Below, piece after piece: positions 43,870-57,200 of a DNA stretch of 64,000 nt (position 1 is its first letter; each line of letters starts with the position of its first letter). The notes beneath the pieces are model-generated. The model had not been told where the DNA came from, made no database searches, and saw only the letters and a program-made list of their open reading frames with translations. Source of the stretch: Tetranychus cinnabarinus (taxonomy: Eukaryota; Arthropoda; Arachnida; Trombidiformes; Tetranychidae); contig WHVY01000008.1 of the NCBI GenBank assembly GCA_022266195.1, forward strand, positions 1,426,001-1,490,000, read 5' to 3'. A program made the position numbers and the translations under genes.

Positions 43870-45671
43870 TTTTTTTTGCTTATAACCAGTTAAGCCAGTG
43901 GAACCAAAAATTTAGACAATTTTTTTGCTGATTATTCAGCAACCAGATCAGTTAAAGAATTGATTTTTTAATTTTCATTGATTGAATACTGATGAAAAAT
44001 AGTCTGAAATCATCTCTGTCAAATTTTTCAGGCTTAAGTTAGGTTGCTAGCTCGATACCTGAAAATGGTGCTTTAAGTCGCATTCTGTCGCAAATTTTTG
44101 GTTTCAACTTAATATTAATTTTTTGATAATTAATTTTGTATTTTGTTATAAAGTGCTGGAATAATATAAATCTCAGCAATAAATAACGTTTAAAATCTCG
44201 CTTTGAGATACTACAGTAATTATCAAGCTTAATAAAGAAGCGATGTTAATAAAAATCAAGAATAAAGATTTAAATAAAATTTGATTATAATTGTGAACTG
44301 AGGGTTAAACTGACTTACAAATGTTAGTAAAGGCTAACTAAAACTAAATGAGCGAAGTGTTGATGAGTAAAGATCTAGTTTTTAAACTGGCCAATGATTA
44401 ATGGATGAGTTAGGAAAAGGAATGTATGACTGGCCATTGAACATTATGATTATTGCTAACAAAATACTTCGAGTAAAAGCATTTAAAAATATATCAGACA
44501 TTTTACAAAATCGGAAAACCCTGAATAGTCGATTTATTATCGTATTTATTCATTTATGCAATAATAACACCGGCGAGATTTCATTATTTTATATTTTTGG
44601 CCCTTAAATTTTTTCTTTGATATATTGCAAGAAAATCGTAATGAACTGGATTCGCAATGTGAAATTTCATTGAATAAATTCATGTGCATATTGATTGTAA
44701 CATCAATGTTTCAGATTGATTAACAAGAATGATTGGTAAGACTGGTTGCTTTCATTGAGTAAAAAGTAACGACACATAGAAATTGTAATTTCATGATGAA
44801 CTCAATTGCATCTTACACATTAAATTGTTTGCTTCTTTGTAAATCCATGTTTAACTCTAATTCATTTTACTTTTGAAGATCAGAATCAATGAAATTAATT
44901 TCGATCAAATACCAGGCTTCTACTGAAATGTTCATCAATACAACTTGAAATAATAGAGTATCCTGGTATCCTAAAGATAATGTATCAAGCATGTAACCTA
45001 CATTATTACTGTATTACTCTTGTATCAAGTAGTGTTTGCCTGATATTTTTTTGAATAAAATTATGCTTGTCGATAATTCTTGATACTTTAAAAAATTAAG
45101 TACTCGATACCAAAAAACGCACAATTTGATGAAATTAACAGGCAAAGAATTACAGGGTTGAGAAAAAATTGAGCCTTCAGTTGTTTCTAGAGACCCTGAA
45201 AGTGACTCACGGACAAACCCATGCTTTAATTTTACTCGTTAAATACTCGATACCATAAGACTTGTACCTTTATATTTAACGATACATGTTTAATATCCGA
45301 AACATTGATTGCGACTACCTTCTTTTGTTTTCATTCATACCAATGTGTTGTTTTGCCCGCTGATGTGATGAGAAGCTTTCATCTCTCTTTTTTTCTTTCT
45401 TTACTCTCCACTCATCATCTGGATGTAAAAGAAAGAGAAAAAGAAAGGTGATAGTGTCTCATCCAAAGAGTAGTGTAGATTTGAGTAGTCAAAAATGTGT
45501 TGTGTAAAAAGGACGGATAATGATACAAACAAAACCTCTAAATAAACAGCTTTGGTAAGTTCATCTCTACCAGTTTTATTGTCTATTAATTGGTTAATTA
45601 ATTAATTTCTTATTTTCTTCTTCTTGTAGTCTCAATTGTTTATATGGTGATAGAAATACAATGGTTTAGAT
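43870..45671. other. ABCC 3' flank and HDAC3 upstream region
   Basis: Contains a dispersed repeat (44150-44372) and then AT-rich DNA without exons. Just before HDAC3 a likely 5' UTR intron runs from 45555 (donor TTTG|GTAAGT) to 45629 (acceptor TTCTTGTAG), leaving about 40 nt of UTR before the ATG. Confidence 0.55.
44150..44372 (-). repeat. Dispersed repeat, copy 2 (inverted relative to 36843-37075)
   Basis: Read on the minus strand, this segment 3' of the ABCC gene follows the copy in ABCC intron 2, including the phrase CTCAAAGCGAGAT and ATTAACATCG(C/G)TTCT. Class not recognised. Confidence 0.6.
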
Positions 45672-47033
45672 ATGTCTGGATCTGAACGTAAAGCTATCTA
45701 TTTTTGGGACCCACAGGTGGGTAATTTCCACTATGGTGTTGGTCATCCCATGAAACCCCAGCGACTTTCTATGACCCATTCATTGGTGTTCAACTATAAA
45801 TTACACAAGAAGATGAAAGTATATAAACCTTACAAAGCCACATACCATGACCTGTGTCGCTTCCATTCTGAAGAATATATTCAATTTCTATCCAGAGTGA
45901 CTCCCTCCAATGTCAGTGGTTTCACCAAATATCTACCTCAATTCAACGTGGGAGATGATTGTCCTGTATTTGAAGGGCTGTATGAGTTCTGTTCAAGGTA
46001 TACCGGTGCTTCTTTACAAGGTAAATTGATCAATATATCGGTCACAGATGATTTTTTTATTTATACCTTGTCTTTCTTTTGTATAGGAGCTGTTCAATTG
46101 AACAATAGCTGTTGTGACATAGCCATCAATTGGTCTGGTGGACTGCACCATGCTAAGAAATTTGAGGCCTCAGGATTTTGTTATGTTAATGACATTGTGA
46201 TTGCTATTTTAGAATTGCTCAAACGTCACCTCAGAGTGTTGTATATTGACATTGACATTCATCATGGTGATGGGGTTCAAGAAGCATTTTATCTAACTGA
46301 TCGTGTGATGACAGTATCTTTTCATAAATATGGTAACTATTTTTTCCCGGGAACTGGTGATATGTTTGAAATAGGAGCTGAATCTGGTCGTAATTATTCA
46401 ATCAATATTCCACTGAAAGAGGGCATTGATGACAATAATTATGCTACTGTTTTTAAACCTGTGATAGACAAAGTGATTCAATGTTATCAACCAACAGCTA
46501 TTGTCCTTCAATGTGGAGCCGATTCTCTGGCAGCCGATCGTCTAGGTTGCTTCAACCTTTCCATCAAAGGTCACGGAGAATGTGTCAAATATGTTAAGAC
46601 TTTTAATTTACCTCTTTTGGTTCTTGGTGGTGGAGGTTATACTCCAAGAAATGTTGCACGAGCTTGGACATATGAGACCAGTATATTAGTGGATGAGGCC
46701 ATCTCCAATGAGATACCTTTTTCTGAATATTTCGAATACTTTGCCCCTGACTTTTCATTACTCCTGGATAAACCTTGTGGTGATACAACTCATAACGCAA
46801 ACAGCAAAATTTACTTAGAAACAATTGTAAAATATGCTCATGAGATATTGAGGAACGTTGAACATTCTCCTTCTGTCCAAATGCAATTTACTCCAGATGA
46901 TTGGATGGACCCCAAAGAAGATTCCGAGAAACGATTAATTTGTGAACCTGAAGCTTCAAACGAATTCCACGATAACACAGACAAAGAAAAGAGAGACAGA
47001 GATGTAACGGTTAAAGAGGAGGCCAATTTCTAA
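45672..47033 (+). CDS. HDAC3: Histone deacetylase 3 (class I HDAC), complete, 2 exons
   Basis: A zinc-dependent lysine deacetylase, the catalytic subunit of the SMRT/NCoR corepressor complex in the nucleus. Exons are 45672-46020 and 46087-47033, encoding 431 residues (human 428). The 66-nt intron (46021-46086, GTAAAT...TATAG) is a multiple of three and has no stop, so the unspliced frame stays open, but the inserted residues interrupt the conserved ASLQG/A-QLNN joint. HDAC3 is recognised by FWDPQVGNFHYGVGHPMKPQ. Active-site residues are present: the double His in GGLHHAKKFEASG, zinc ligands in DIDIHHGDGVQEAF, and GADSLAADRLG. LVLGGGGYTPRNVARAWTYE carries the transition-state Tyr region. The C-terminus is acidic with EASNEFHDN, as in HDAC3 orthologues. 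A 5' UTR intron is likely (45555-45629). Confidence 0.96.
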   Translation: MSGSERKAIYFWDPQVGNFHYGVGHPMKPQRLSMTHSLVFNYKLHKKMKVYKPYKATYHDLCRFHSEEYIQFLSRVTPSNVSGFTKYLPQFNVGDDCPVFEGLYEFCSRYTGASLQGKLINISVTDDFFIYTLSFFCIGAVQLNNSCCDIAINWSGGLHHAKKFEASGFCYVNDIVIAILELLKRHLRVLYIDIDIHHGDGVQEAFYLTDRVMTVSFHKYGNYFFPGTGDMFEIGAESGRNYSINIPLKEGIDDNNYATVFKPVIDKVIQCYQPTAIVLQCGADSLAADRLGCFNLSIKGHGECVKYVKTFNLPLLVLGGGGYTPRNVARAWTYETSILVDEAISNEIPFSEYFEYFAPDFSLLLDKPCGDTTHNANSKIYLETIVKYAHEILRNVEHSPSVQMQFTPDDWMDPKEDSEKRLICEPEASNEFHDNTDKEKRDRDVTVKEEANF

Positions 47034-48150
47034 TACTACTATCTTAATAATCATCACTACCATTTCCTCATGAATCTTCACAAGGTACAACAAATATTTC
47101 AAATGAAAATTTGCAATTTAATCATTTTGTAAGATTTTGGTCCATTTTCATTCTATGTATGTTTTAATGACATATCTCAGAGGCAACTTAATTTAATATT
47201 TAAATCTCGCATGTAACCGTTCCTGGAAATTATTTCAAATTCATGTTTATCACCCATCAATTGAAACACCGTTTGATATATTACCGAAATTATTGTCTGA
47301 CGATCGAAATGTTTTTAAATAGACAAAATAACTAGTAAAATTGAATCAAAACCAATCAATTTTTCTTGTTTTCTGTTTGTTCATACTCATAAAATGTGAT
47401 TTCTCGCCCGTAAAACTAAGATAACGAACTCATTATCAATAATCTAACATTGTAAGATGAAAATGTCTTTCAACATCTTGCTTTCATGGAGATTCTCGAA
47501 TATATAACTTTCAAATCAAACTAATTCTCACACCGAAATTGATCATTCTATCAGATTCTGATCAGCTAATATTTAGGATAAATCACAACAATTTATCATA
47601 AAAAAATGAATAAGTTTTCAAGCAACTTTATCACTTAATCACTAAATGGATGGAACCATAAATTGTTTTATGAAAAGACTAAACTGTTTTAGCCTTGGCA
47701 AGGGAATTGGACAATTGTTCAGTAATGATTAAATCAACACAATGGTCGAATCCTTGACTTTTTGATAGTTTTGTCATACTAACATCTAGATAAACTGAAG
47801 AGGGAAATCATTAAATTACCTTTGATTGTATTAAATATTACCCATCTTGATTGTCTAGATGGCAGCATTACGAAAAATATAATAAACTCAAGGATTTGCT
47901 GTTAATATGATGAAAACTATTCACTTAAAATTGACTATTTATCAACAGTGCTTGAATGCCTAGTGCATATGTGCTCACCTAATATATCTCAAACTGAGTC
48001 TGAACTTTTATCTTTCATTCTGTTTAATACTTGTGAATCACTGTGGAAATGTAGTTAAAATTGTTGCTTATTTGCAGCAATGATCAGTTCATTGTTTGCC
48101 ATCAAACTTATTGGGTTACAATTGCATAAAAAGCAATAAAGTTACTCAAA
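47034..48150. other. HDAC3 3' UTR and intergenic DNA
   Basis: AT-rich, no supported exon or RNA gene on either strand. Confidence 0.6.
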
Positions 48151-49289
48151 ATGTTATCATTGATTGTAGAGAAAATTATTATTTTTAGTTTCTCAATCTT
48201 TTATGGATCTCTAATTAATTTTATTGTGTTTCTGTCTCTTCTCAAAAATGGCTTTAAAAACCTTTATGCACCCGATTATTCAAAAAGACCGGCCATTCTG
48301 GATGATCCAAGCTGGGGTAAACATCATACGGTCATAGTTGATGTAAGTAAACATTGATTTTTATTTTTGAATCATTTTCCATTTACTTATTGATTACAAG
48401 ATATTTAACTATTTATTAATCCAATTTTTTGTCTTATGTGTCAAATTTCTAGAAAAGAGTTATTCACTATGTGGCCAAAGGAAACCCAGAAGATCCCATA
48501 ATAGTTTTCCTCCATGGATTCCCTGATTTTTGGTTTACTTGGCGTGAACAGTTGATTGAATTTGGTTCCAAAGGTTATTATGCTGTTGCTATCGATATGC
48601 CAGGATTAGGTGAATCTAGTAAAATCTTGGATAATGGATCTTTAAGAGTTGATGTTGTTGCCGATTTGATAGCCAAAGTAATCGAGAGTATAACTAAATC
48701 ATCTGACCGAAGCGTTATCCTGGTTGGCCATGATTGGGGTGCTTGTGTTTCATATTTCGTCTCTAGTAAATACTCGAAATTGGTTTCCAAGTTGATCATT
48801 TTGAATGGACCTCATCCAGTTCATTTTAGAAAGTTTATCAAACGTAGTTTAAAACAATTCCTTAAATCATGGTACATGCTGTTTTTTAATTCTCCATTTT
48901 TTCCTGACCTGATGTTTCAAACGTTTGATTTTTTCATGTTAAAAGCTGGTTTCAGAAAAGGTGATCGATCTTACATCTTCAGCAACAAAGAGATGGAACC
49001 ATGGAAATTTATTTTCAGCCAACCATTTGCAATTAAATCTGCCTTTGGTTATTATCGCGATTTTGTTAAGAGAAGCCGTTTTCTGGACGACTTGAAGCTA
49101 CCAATTAGACAACCTACTATGATAATTTGGGGTAACTCTGATCGTGCTTTATCGGAAGAGTTTGCAACTGAGGCCAAAAAATATGTTGATAATGTTCGAG
49201 TTGAATTGGTTCAAAATGCTGCTCATTTTGTTCACCTTGAATATCCTAAAAAAATATCATCACTTATTGACGATTTTATTAGTAACTGA
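48151..49289 (+). CDS. Epoxide hydrolase-like alpha/beta hydrolase (EPHX4-like), 2 exons
   Basis: Probably hydrates epoxides, using the soluble-EH-type alpha/beta-hydrolase mechanism, on an internal membrane. Exons 48151-48342 and 48453-49289 encode 342 residues. The N-terminal ~35 residues are a hydrophobic anchor (EKIIIFSFSIFYGSLINFIV). The oxyanion motif HGFPDFWFTWREQ is at about residue 84. The nucleophile is Asp158 in VGHDWGACVSY, the second acid is Asp294 in GNSDRALSEE, and the base is His322 in NAAHFVHLEYP. All catalytic positions are therefore present. The membrane-anchored layout is closer to EPHX4 than to cytosolic EPHX2. The substrate cannot be told from sequence; in arthropods this group includes enzymes acting on lipid epoxides or juvenoids. 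Confidence 0.88.
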
Positions 49290-50883
49290 TTTTCCAATTG
49301 TTCATAATTACACTTCAAATGGCACATCAATTAACAAACTTACATTTTTGTTTACCTCAAAACATTGTCAGAAATTACAATTTGCTTCAAAGGTAAATAA
49401 GATATGCATAACCTAAAAAGCTAGTTATCTTTGTGTATCATCTCTGAACGATAATGCTGTGTTCAATATATGATTCATCAAAAAGACTCACCATCTGAAG
49501 TCCTTTGAGTAATCGAATCATTAATGTGTGTTTCTCATTCATCCTTACAAGTAAGTTAAATCCTTGTTAGTAAAATGTTATTTCTGACTCCATAAATATG
49601 TATTTTTAAAATGTTTCTGATAAATAAACTTAAATTCTGAATGATATTATTGCAAGATTTTAATGGGTAAATGTGTAAATAAATCATTATTATAGTAACC
49701 CTTGAAACAAGAATTTTGCTATTTCCGACAAACCGGGATAAAAGGAACTAAAAATTTGAGAGTTCCTGTTAATTTTCCATATTCCCTCTGAATTTTCATC
49801 AACTCTTTTATTATTCTAATATTTGAAAGTTTACCTCTGATCTTACCACCTGTTATCCTTATGTCAATTTTGACTGATGCTAATGCTAACAAACGGTTTC
49901 CATTACTTTGAGTTTTCATGACAGTTGAGTATTTATCGTTGACATTTCTTGTGTGACTAAGGAAAGTATTACGAAGAAATGTCCAAACATAACAATTTAT
50001 CATAACAAACCGAATACACAACAAAGTGAAATCATACGTTATGCACAGACCATAACTGAAAAATTAAAGTTATCACTTCTCAAATATAACTGTACGTAAT
50101 CACTGAACTACTCTGAGTAGTTCAATATCAAATCAATTTGTATTTTTGATTTTTTCTTTTGAATTAGTTCTGATTGTATCTGATTTTGCGATTAGATTTG
50201 TTCATTTTTTATCAAATCTCACGATGAATTTGTATATTGGGTTCGTTTGATTGAATGGTTATATGGTCAATAACTAATGGTTACTAAATATTTTCATTCG
50301 AATAAGCTTTTCATAAAAAATTTTACTATTTACTCAGGCATGACATCGATCGACAGCAAAATTAAATTTCAATCGACAGAGTAAGCCCTTTAAAACCAGA
50401 ATATATATGCATTTGAATCAGTTTAATCAAAGTTTAAAAAACATATTAAAAAATCTATTGAGCCCCGCCTGGTTAGGGACCGAACAAAAATTAAATCACA
50501 TCTACTGAAGCTTATCAAATTGTCTGGAAATGAAATCTAAAATAGTAAAGAGACAGATGGGTATCGATTGTTCAAATGTGACATATCTTTTTTTATGAAA
50601 GAGATTTAATTTTTAATCGTTAAAATACATCAAAAATAAACTCGCAATGTAAATTGAATTTAAAAAATAAATTGTTGACAGGAAAAGTCTACATCAGCGC
50701 TCCTAGTGGTTTATCAATTCGGTAAGACCTTTGCTGTCTAACAGTGTCTAACAGAGGATTACCTGTCAGATCTGACTTTTCCTCTCCTTCTTTACTCTTT
50801 GTTTCAATTTTTCGGTTTATAACACTGGTAACCTTTTTATCTTTATTGACAACTCCTTCAAAATACATCGCCCTTCATAATCA
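49290..50883. other. Intergenic DNA between epoxide hydrolase and WDR45B
   Basis: No recognised gene. A 101-codon minus-strand open frame (49719-50024) has no recognisable domain and is not called. The last ~200 bp before 50884 are pyrimidine-rich and probably contain the WDR45B promoter and 5' UTR. Confidence 0.55.
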
Positions 50884-52536
50884 ATGCATGTCAATAGCTC
50901 ATCAAGCACTAGTGTTGGACTAAGCAGCGGTGCAAATGATAAAAGTGGATCTGCCAGTGATTCTGGACCAGCCAATGGTTTGTTATATCTAGCCTTTAAT
51001 CAAGATCAAACATGCTTTGCATGTGGGATGACCAATGGTTATCGTGTCTACTCAACCGATCCCCTTAAAGAACAAAAAAAATTGACACCTAAAGAAGGTG
51101 GTTTCAGTATTGTTGAGCTTTTCCTTCGGTCTAACTATGTTGCTCTTGTTGGCGGTGGAAGTAAACCCATGTATCCAAGTAATGAGGTTGTCATTTGGGA
51201 TGATTTGAAGAACAAATCAGTCAGCCATCTCAAATTTTCAAGTGATGTAAAAGCTGTTAAATTACGTCGAGATCGGATTATAGTTGTTCTTGAAACTCTT
51301 ATCAAGGTTTACACTTTTAGTCCTGGATCACAAGAAAAAAATGTCTTTGAAACTTGTTCCAATCCTAAAGGTTTGTTATTTTATTGACGTATGCATAAAT
51401 AAATCCTTTGATAACTTTTTTTATCCATCTAACCAACTTCTCTTTTTTCTTTCCCCAGGTATATGTGCCGTCTGTCCACAAGATAACAATTCATTATTAG
51501 CATTTCCAGCTCGTAAAGTTGGACACATTAGTTTGGTAGATTTTATAAACATTGATAAACCTCATATTGACATAGCTGCTCACAAAACTCCATTAAACTG
51601 TATGGCATTAAATTTACCAGGAACAAGACTCGCTACAGCTTCTGAAAAAGGAACGTTAATAAGAATTTTTGATACTTCAAATGGAACCATGTTAAATGAG
51701 CTGAGAAGAGGTGCCAATCAAGCAACTATTTATTGGTAAAATTTCAGTTGATAATATTATTGAGAATAACCTTATTGATAAAACCCTTTTCTCTATTTTT
51801 CTCTATTTAGCATTAACTTCAACTTCAATGCTACTCTTTTGTGTGTCTCGAGTGACCACAGTACTGTCCATATTTTTGCTGTTGATGATCCCAAGAAAAA
51901 CAGACAATCAGGGTAATTTATATATGTATTATAATCATTCTATTGTTTATTGATTAGACAGTGTGGGATGAAACTATCATGCCAGAAAAATATTCAAAGA
52001 ATAAGTCAGGCTCATGATATCACGCTGATAAAAGATTGAAAACGAGTTGAGTGAAGTGTTTATTCATGTCCATGATAAATGTATTAGATTGTGCCATGTT
52101 TCAGCTTCACTGGAATCATGGCGGCTGCTAGTATGATTATCTAGTTTATTTTTTCACCAACATTTGATTAATTTCAAGTGGTAAACATTCAATCCAAAGA
52201 AAATTACACCCTTTCTAATTACTATCTCTTTTATTCTATACAGATTATCATCAGCGTCATTTTTATCCAATTATTTTAGCTCAAATTGGAGTTTCTCTAA
52301 GTTTTCTGTGCCAGTTGGATCAAAATGTATATGTGGTTTCGGAGCTGATCCAAACTCCGTGATAGGTACTATTAATGAAAAAAATAGACTATATGAATTA
52401 CTAATTTTGATTTTTCTTCGTTACAGCCATTTGCTCTGATGGGAGTTATTACAAATTCATTTTTAATACGAAAGGAGAATGTACAAGAGATAGATACGCA
52501 CAATTTTTAGAATCAAATGAAGATGTTCCATCATAG
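50884..52536 (+). CDS. WDR45B: WDR45B/WIPI3 autophagy beta-propeller (PROPPIN), complete, 5 exons
   Basis: Binds PI3P/PI(3,5)P2 on the phagophore and helps autophagosome formation. Exons are 50884-51370, 51459-51735, 51811-51912, 52244-52365 and 52427-52536, joining in frame to 365 residues (human WIPI3 344). A Ser/Gly-rich N-terminal extension of about 30 residues precedes the propeller (LLYLAFNQDQTCFACGMTNG). The lipid-binding basic pair is in ELRRGANQA, the (F/L)RRG motif of PROPPINs. CVSSDHSTVHIFA, YFSSNWSFSKF and AICSDGSYYKF match WIPI3 and WIPI4, with the whole best fitting WIPI3. Exons 3-5 are each too short to be obvious alone, but phase and splice sites agree. Confidence 0.93.
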
Positions 52537-54218
52537 CTTACTACTTACTCTAATCACACTTTTCTGACTCCTTTCTAAATCAATAATTGTAATCATTGTT
52601 ATCGTCAAATATTTTGTTACATTCACGGTAATCAAACTGGAAATTTAAATCAATTAATGAAAATGTCAATCAACCTGAATAAACCCGCCTCTTATCATTG
52701 ATTTGATATATTCAATTCATCTAAATTATCAATCCTTCTAAGAATATTATACGCCTCGTTAAAAGCCAATTATCATTGATTTGGACTTCAACAAATCAGT
52801 CCTAAGATGATAGATCATCGGATAAGATTTTGCCATAAATAAATGCTAGAACATCGTCGGATTGATCAGGAAACCGGACATTAAGAGCTGGCGAAAGGTC
52901 TCAAAAATAAGAAATCGGTAAAATATTGATATTCACATTTCAATGTAAATAGGATGATAAAAGCAATGAGAATTTGTGTTTTCTAACGCTTCATTTAAAT
53001 CAAAAGAACTGAAGCATTGAAATTCGATCACAATAAACTGAGCCAATAAATCTGTGGTAATAGAAGTATAATTAGACGAAATCAGTACATTAGAATCAAA
53101 TTCATGACATAGAATAAAAATAAACAAAGGAATAACTTACTTGAAGGTTTTCGGTAGGTTAGTATTTCATCATCTCAGAATGGGTTTGTAGGCTATGAAC
53201 AAGTTTACCAACAACTGATTATTTCAATTGTGGTATTCAAGTATAAGCCAATTCAATTTATATAATCAAAGAGCTGAAACTTCCAATAGGTAGAAGATCC
53301 CAGAGATTACCTTTGATTAAGTGAGTTGGTTCAAGTCAACCATAATGTCAATTGAAGAAACTGAAACCACTGTAATTGACATAAAACCAGTGGATCAAAA
53401 GATGAATAACCATCTTATTTATGTTGAAGTTTGGTGAATGATTTAATAATTCACCAAGGTAGGTTAGGTTACATTGATCTTCTTAATCAATTTACAAGAA
53501 ATCTCTTAAAAAGACCAACGCTGGTTAACTTGAAGGAACAACCAACTAACAGTAGAAACACTAACGTGCTTAAATATAAGTTAAGAGGTAAAAAAGCATG
53601 AGCTTCCCGCCAATTATCAGCCAATCACTGTTAAGAGTTTTTTCTGGTTGGTAGTTCAACTTGTATTTTTTCAATGGGTTAAATAAACTCATTAAATTTC
53701 ATCATTTCATTATCGTTGTTTTAGTGCTTTGGTTTAAATTAATTGTCATCTTTCGTCAGTCTATTATCTTTGGAAAAACATTCAACTGTTGATTTGGTTT
53801 GTGCATTCATTTATCTGAAATATAAATCATTTTACAATTTTATCAGAATTATTTCTATTTGATTGGTATGCAATGTTTGAACAAGATTGTTTCATTTATA
53901 AATTGTGACTTTTCTCAGTAAATTGCTCATTTTTATTCAAAGCCAAACAATTGACATTTCAAGTGATTTACTCGTTTGAAATTTGAATCTAGGAGTAACA
54001 TTCAATGAAAGCACAAGATGGAGCTATAATAAAGATTAATCTTTAAAGATTAGTATCCATGGTGAGCTACAGCTGTAGGTTAAAGATTTTTATCGGGTGA
54101 AATTTAGTATTTTAGACTTTCTTCAATATTTTGTTTAAGTTAATTTATTTGATTCTTATTAGTAATTGTATAAAATAGTGGCATCTTTAAGTGAAGATCA
54201 TCCCTAATTTATACCCAA
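52537..54218. other. Intergenic DNA between WDR45B and TFIIA
   Basis: AT-rich, without a supported exon. A short palindromic pair, ATGTCAATT...AATTGACAT, at about 53345-53385 was noted. The TFIIA promoter should lie near the right end. Confidence 0.55.
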
Positions 54219-57200
54219 ATGATGTCCGCAGCGACAGTGGTAAGATATTTAATTTTAATTCTAATGTTTCTTTGGTTTGTTAATTTTCTTTCCAATTGGG
54301 TAGACCAATGTTTTAAGTATTAAACACTGAGCTTTTTCTTTTGTATTTCTTGGTTTTATTTTTCACTAAATTTTATCTTTCTCTTTTTTCTTGTCATGCT
54401 TTTTGGCTTTTGTCTATTTATTATAGCCGAAACTCTATCGCTCTGTAATTGAAGATGTTATTAATAGTGTTCGTGATATGTTTTTAGACGATGGAGTTGA
54501 TGAACAAGTTTTAATTGATTTGAAGCAAACTTGGTACAAAAAAGTAGAAGAAACAAAAGCTCTAATCGATGAGAATAATAAAGATAAGGGAGCTTCAACG
54601 ACCGGGGCCTCTTCCAATTCAAGCTTAAGCACAACTACAACTATCACCCCAGCAACTCGTCCGGTTACTACACAACAGCCTCATGTTACAACCGTAATTT
54701 CATCGAATCCAAGCCGTCATATTACAACAGGTAGCTCCGCATTATCTACACAGACTCAAATTACTCAAGTAATTACTTCAAATCAGCCTCGTCCACTTAC
54801 ATCTGGAGGGTCGTCGCTGTCCCAACCAGCGCAAATCACTCAAGTAATTACTTCCACCCAACCTCGTCAACTTAACACTGGCACATCCTTAGGTCAGCAA
54901 ACACAGATTACTCCAGTAATTACAACGAATCCAACTCGTCACATTACCACTGGCAGCTCTGCATTACCGCAGCAGCTAAGTTTTCCTCAAACTGTTCTTC
55001 AATTCCCTTCTGGAGATCGTGTAAGAAATTCAACTTCATCTCAGTCCATATACTTTCCTGCATCTTATTCAAACCAATATTGATTCGTTGCTATTTTCCG
55101 TTTCAGATTGATGGCTCTAAGTCAGTGCCTCAAAAAGTTTTCTTTCTCAATACACAAACTCCCGGATTAATGGTTAGTTTACAAGTATGGTCTTATCAAA
55201 TCATGTTTCAAATTTTTTTCAATCTTTTCAGAGCTCTTCTGCTGCAACAGCTAGTTTAGCATTACCTCCTGAATTGGCCAATAGTATACTTCAACAAGCT
55301 ACCTTTGGTAGTGGTACTGTCATTAACATTCAATCAGCGCAGCCACAAGAATCAGTTGTCCGACATACGAGCAGTAAGTTGTAAATTTGAAATTTTACGG
55401 ACTCACACTTTAACATTTTCTCTTTATTTTTTGCGACTCATAGATCCTACTTCTGTTATTAATGGTCCCACAACTATCCAATTTCAACCTGCTGCAACTA
55501 ATTCCGTTAATCAGCGAACCACAAGGCCTCCTCAACCCAATAGTTCAGGTAATAACTAGTGGCTTTTAAATTCCTACTTTATTGACTTAAGTATAAGCTT
55601 TAAAAAATTTTCCAATCACTTTTAACAATATTTTTCGTACCCTCTGGCTAATCTTCAAAGTTACTTTTGCTATCTATTTTCATTAGTTACAATGTAAACT
55701 TGCTTATCTTAAAGCCTATTCACTCTTTTCGCTCTACTTCAATACCCTTTCATCGGACCCCTTTTGTGTTTATTGAGATGTGCTGACTATCAGAGTATTT
55801 TTGAACATCTTATTGTTATCATCGCATACTCGATTCAATTCCAAATTATTTTGATCTGAAAACGAGCCAAGCTTTTTTCGAATGTTTAACAGCTAATTGT
55901 AGTCTTTAAAATTTCATTCTCTAAACAATACTCACCTTTTATTCGCTTTTGCAGAAAAAGAACATCAACAGAAAAATCTTTAAAGGAAATGATATTTCTG
56001 TTGATCTTTTATTGTAAAACGTTATTTCTCTTATATTTATTCTTGTTTTTTTCTGTTTGTGTTAATGGTATAAGATTTTTTCATATGACCCAAGTTTACT
56101 AAGCAAAAGTGCATCAACCTCATTGCAAAAAAGTCTGTAGAGAAGCAAAAAATTTGACGCTAAATTGTGCTATTTTTTCTTTATAACCTCATAGCCTGTT
56201 GAACTCATTATCATTTACCACTCATTACTGGCCAATAACCTAACAGTTTGAACATGTCTTCGATGTCAAATGTGCTATGCATTATATTTAATTTCATACT
56301 GAAAAAAACTTACCTTTTATTCTCGTGTTATAATTTCAAAACTATTCAATTATTATATATCAATTGAAAGCTCAAACATTAGGTCAACATCAAAAAAGTG
56401 CAAAAGGTTTCTGGCATTGAAGTTTTTTTATTGTTAGGTTGATGCTCTTATTTCATAATATTATCAATGTTTCGTCCATTGTCCTTTCAATGATGTTGCA
56501 AATATTCTATTCAACTTTTCTCGCCTGCTCAATACAGTTGTATTTTGGATTAAAACTTCCATTCATAGATTATTTCATTAATCATATTTTAAAGCTCTTT
56601 TCTGTCTACCTAATATATCAGGCAGAGGAAAAATTAACTTGGCCTTATTTCGAAAACTTAATCAGATGCTTTCTCATATTTAAAGCTAATTTACGCTATT
56701 TTGTAATTCACAATTCAATTCAATTTCAGGAACCACAACAAATATTGTTCAGCTAGATGGTCCTAATGACAATAGTAGTGACGAAGATGACGATGATGAC
56801 GAGTTCCGTGATAATGATGATGATCATGACGATAACGACGAGGATCAAAATGATGATGAAAATGAATACACAGGCGAAGAAGAGGTGAGTTTTCAAATTA
56901 CTTTATTTTTAATGACCTTCCAACTAATTTTTTCTTCTCACATCTTATTTTTAAAACAAGGAACCATTGAATTCTGAAGATGACGTCAGTGATGAAGATC
57001 CTCATGAGCTATTTGATACTGATAATGTTGTGGTTTGTCAATATGACAAAGTAAGTTGTTTTCTGCTTCTTCTTCTTCCATCCTATTTATTTGAAACTAT
57101 ATTTCCATTATCTTGTCCTTTAGATCACTCGAAGTCGTAATAAATGGAAATTCCATTTGAAAGATGGTATAATGAATCTCCAAGGAAAAGACTATGTTTT

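Noticed and set aside
49719..50024. 101-codon minus-strand ORF
   Set aside because: No recognised family, no splice context, composition like translated AT-rich DNA.
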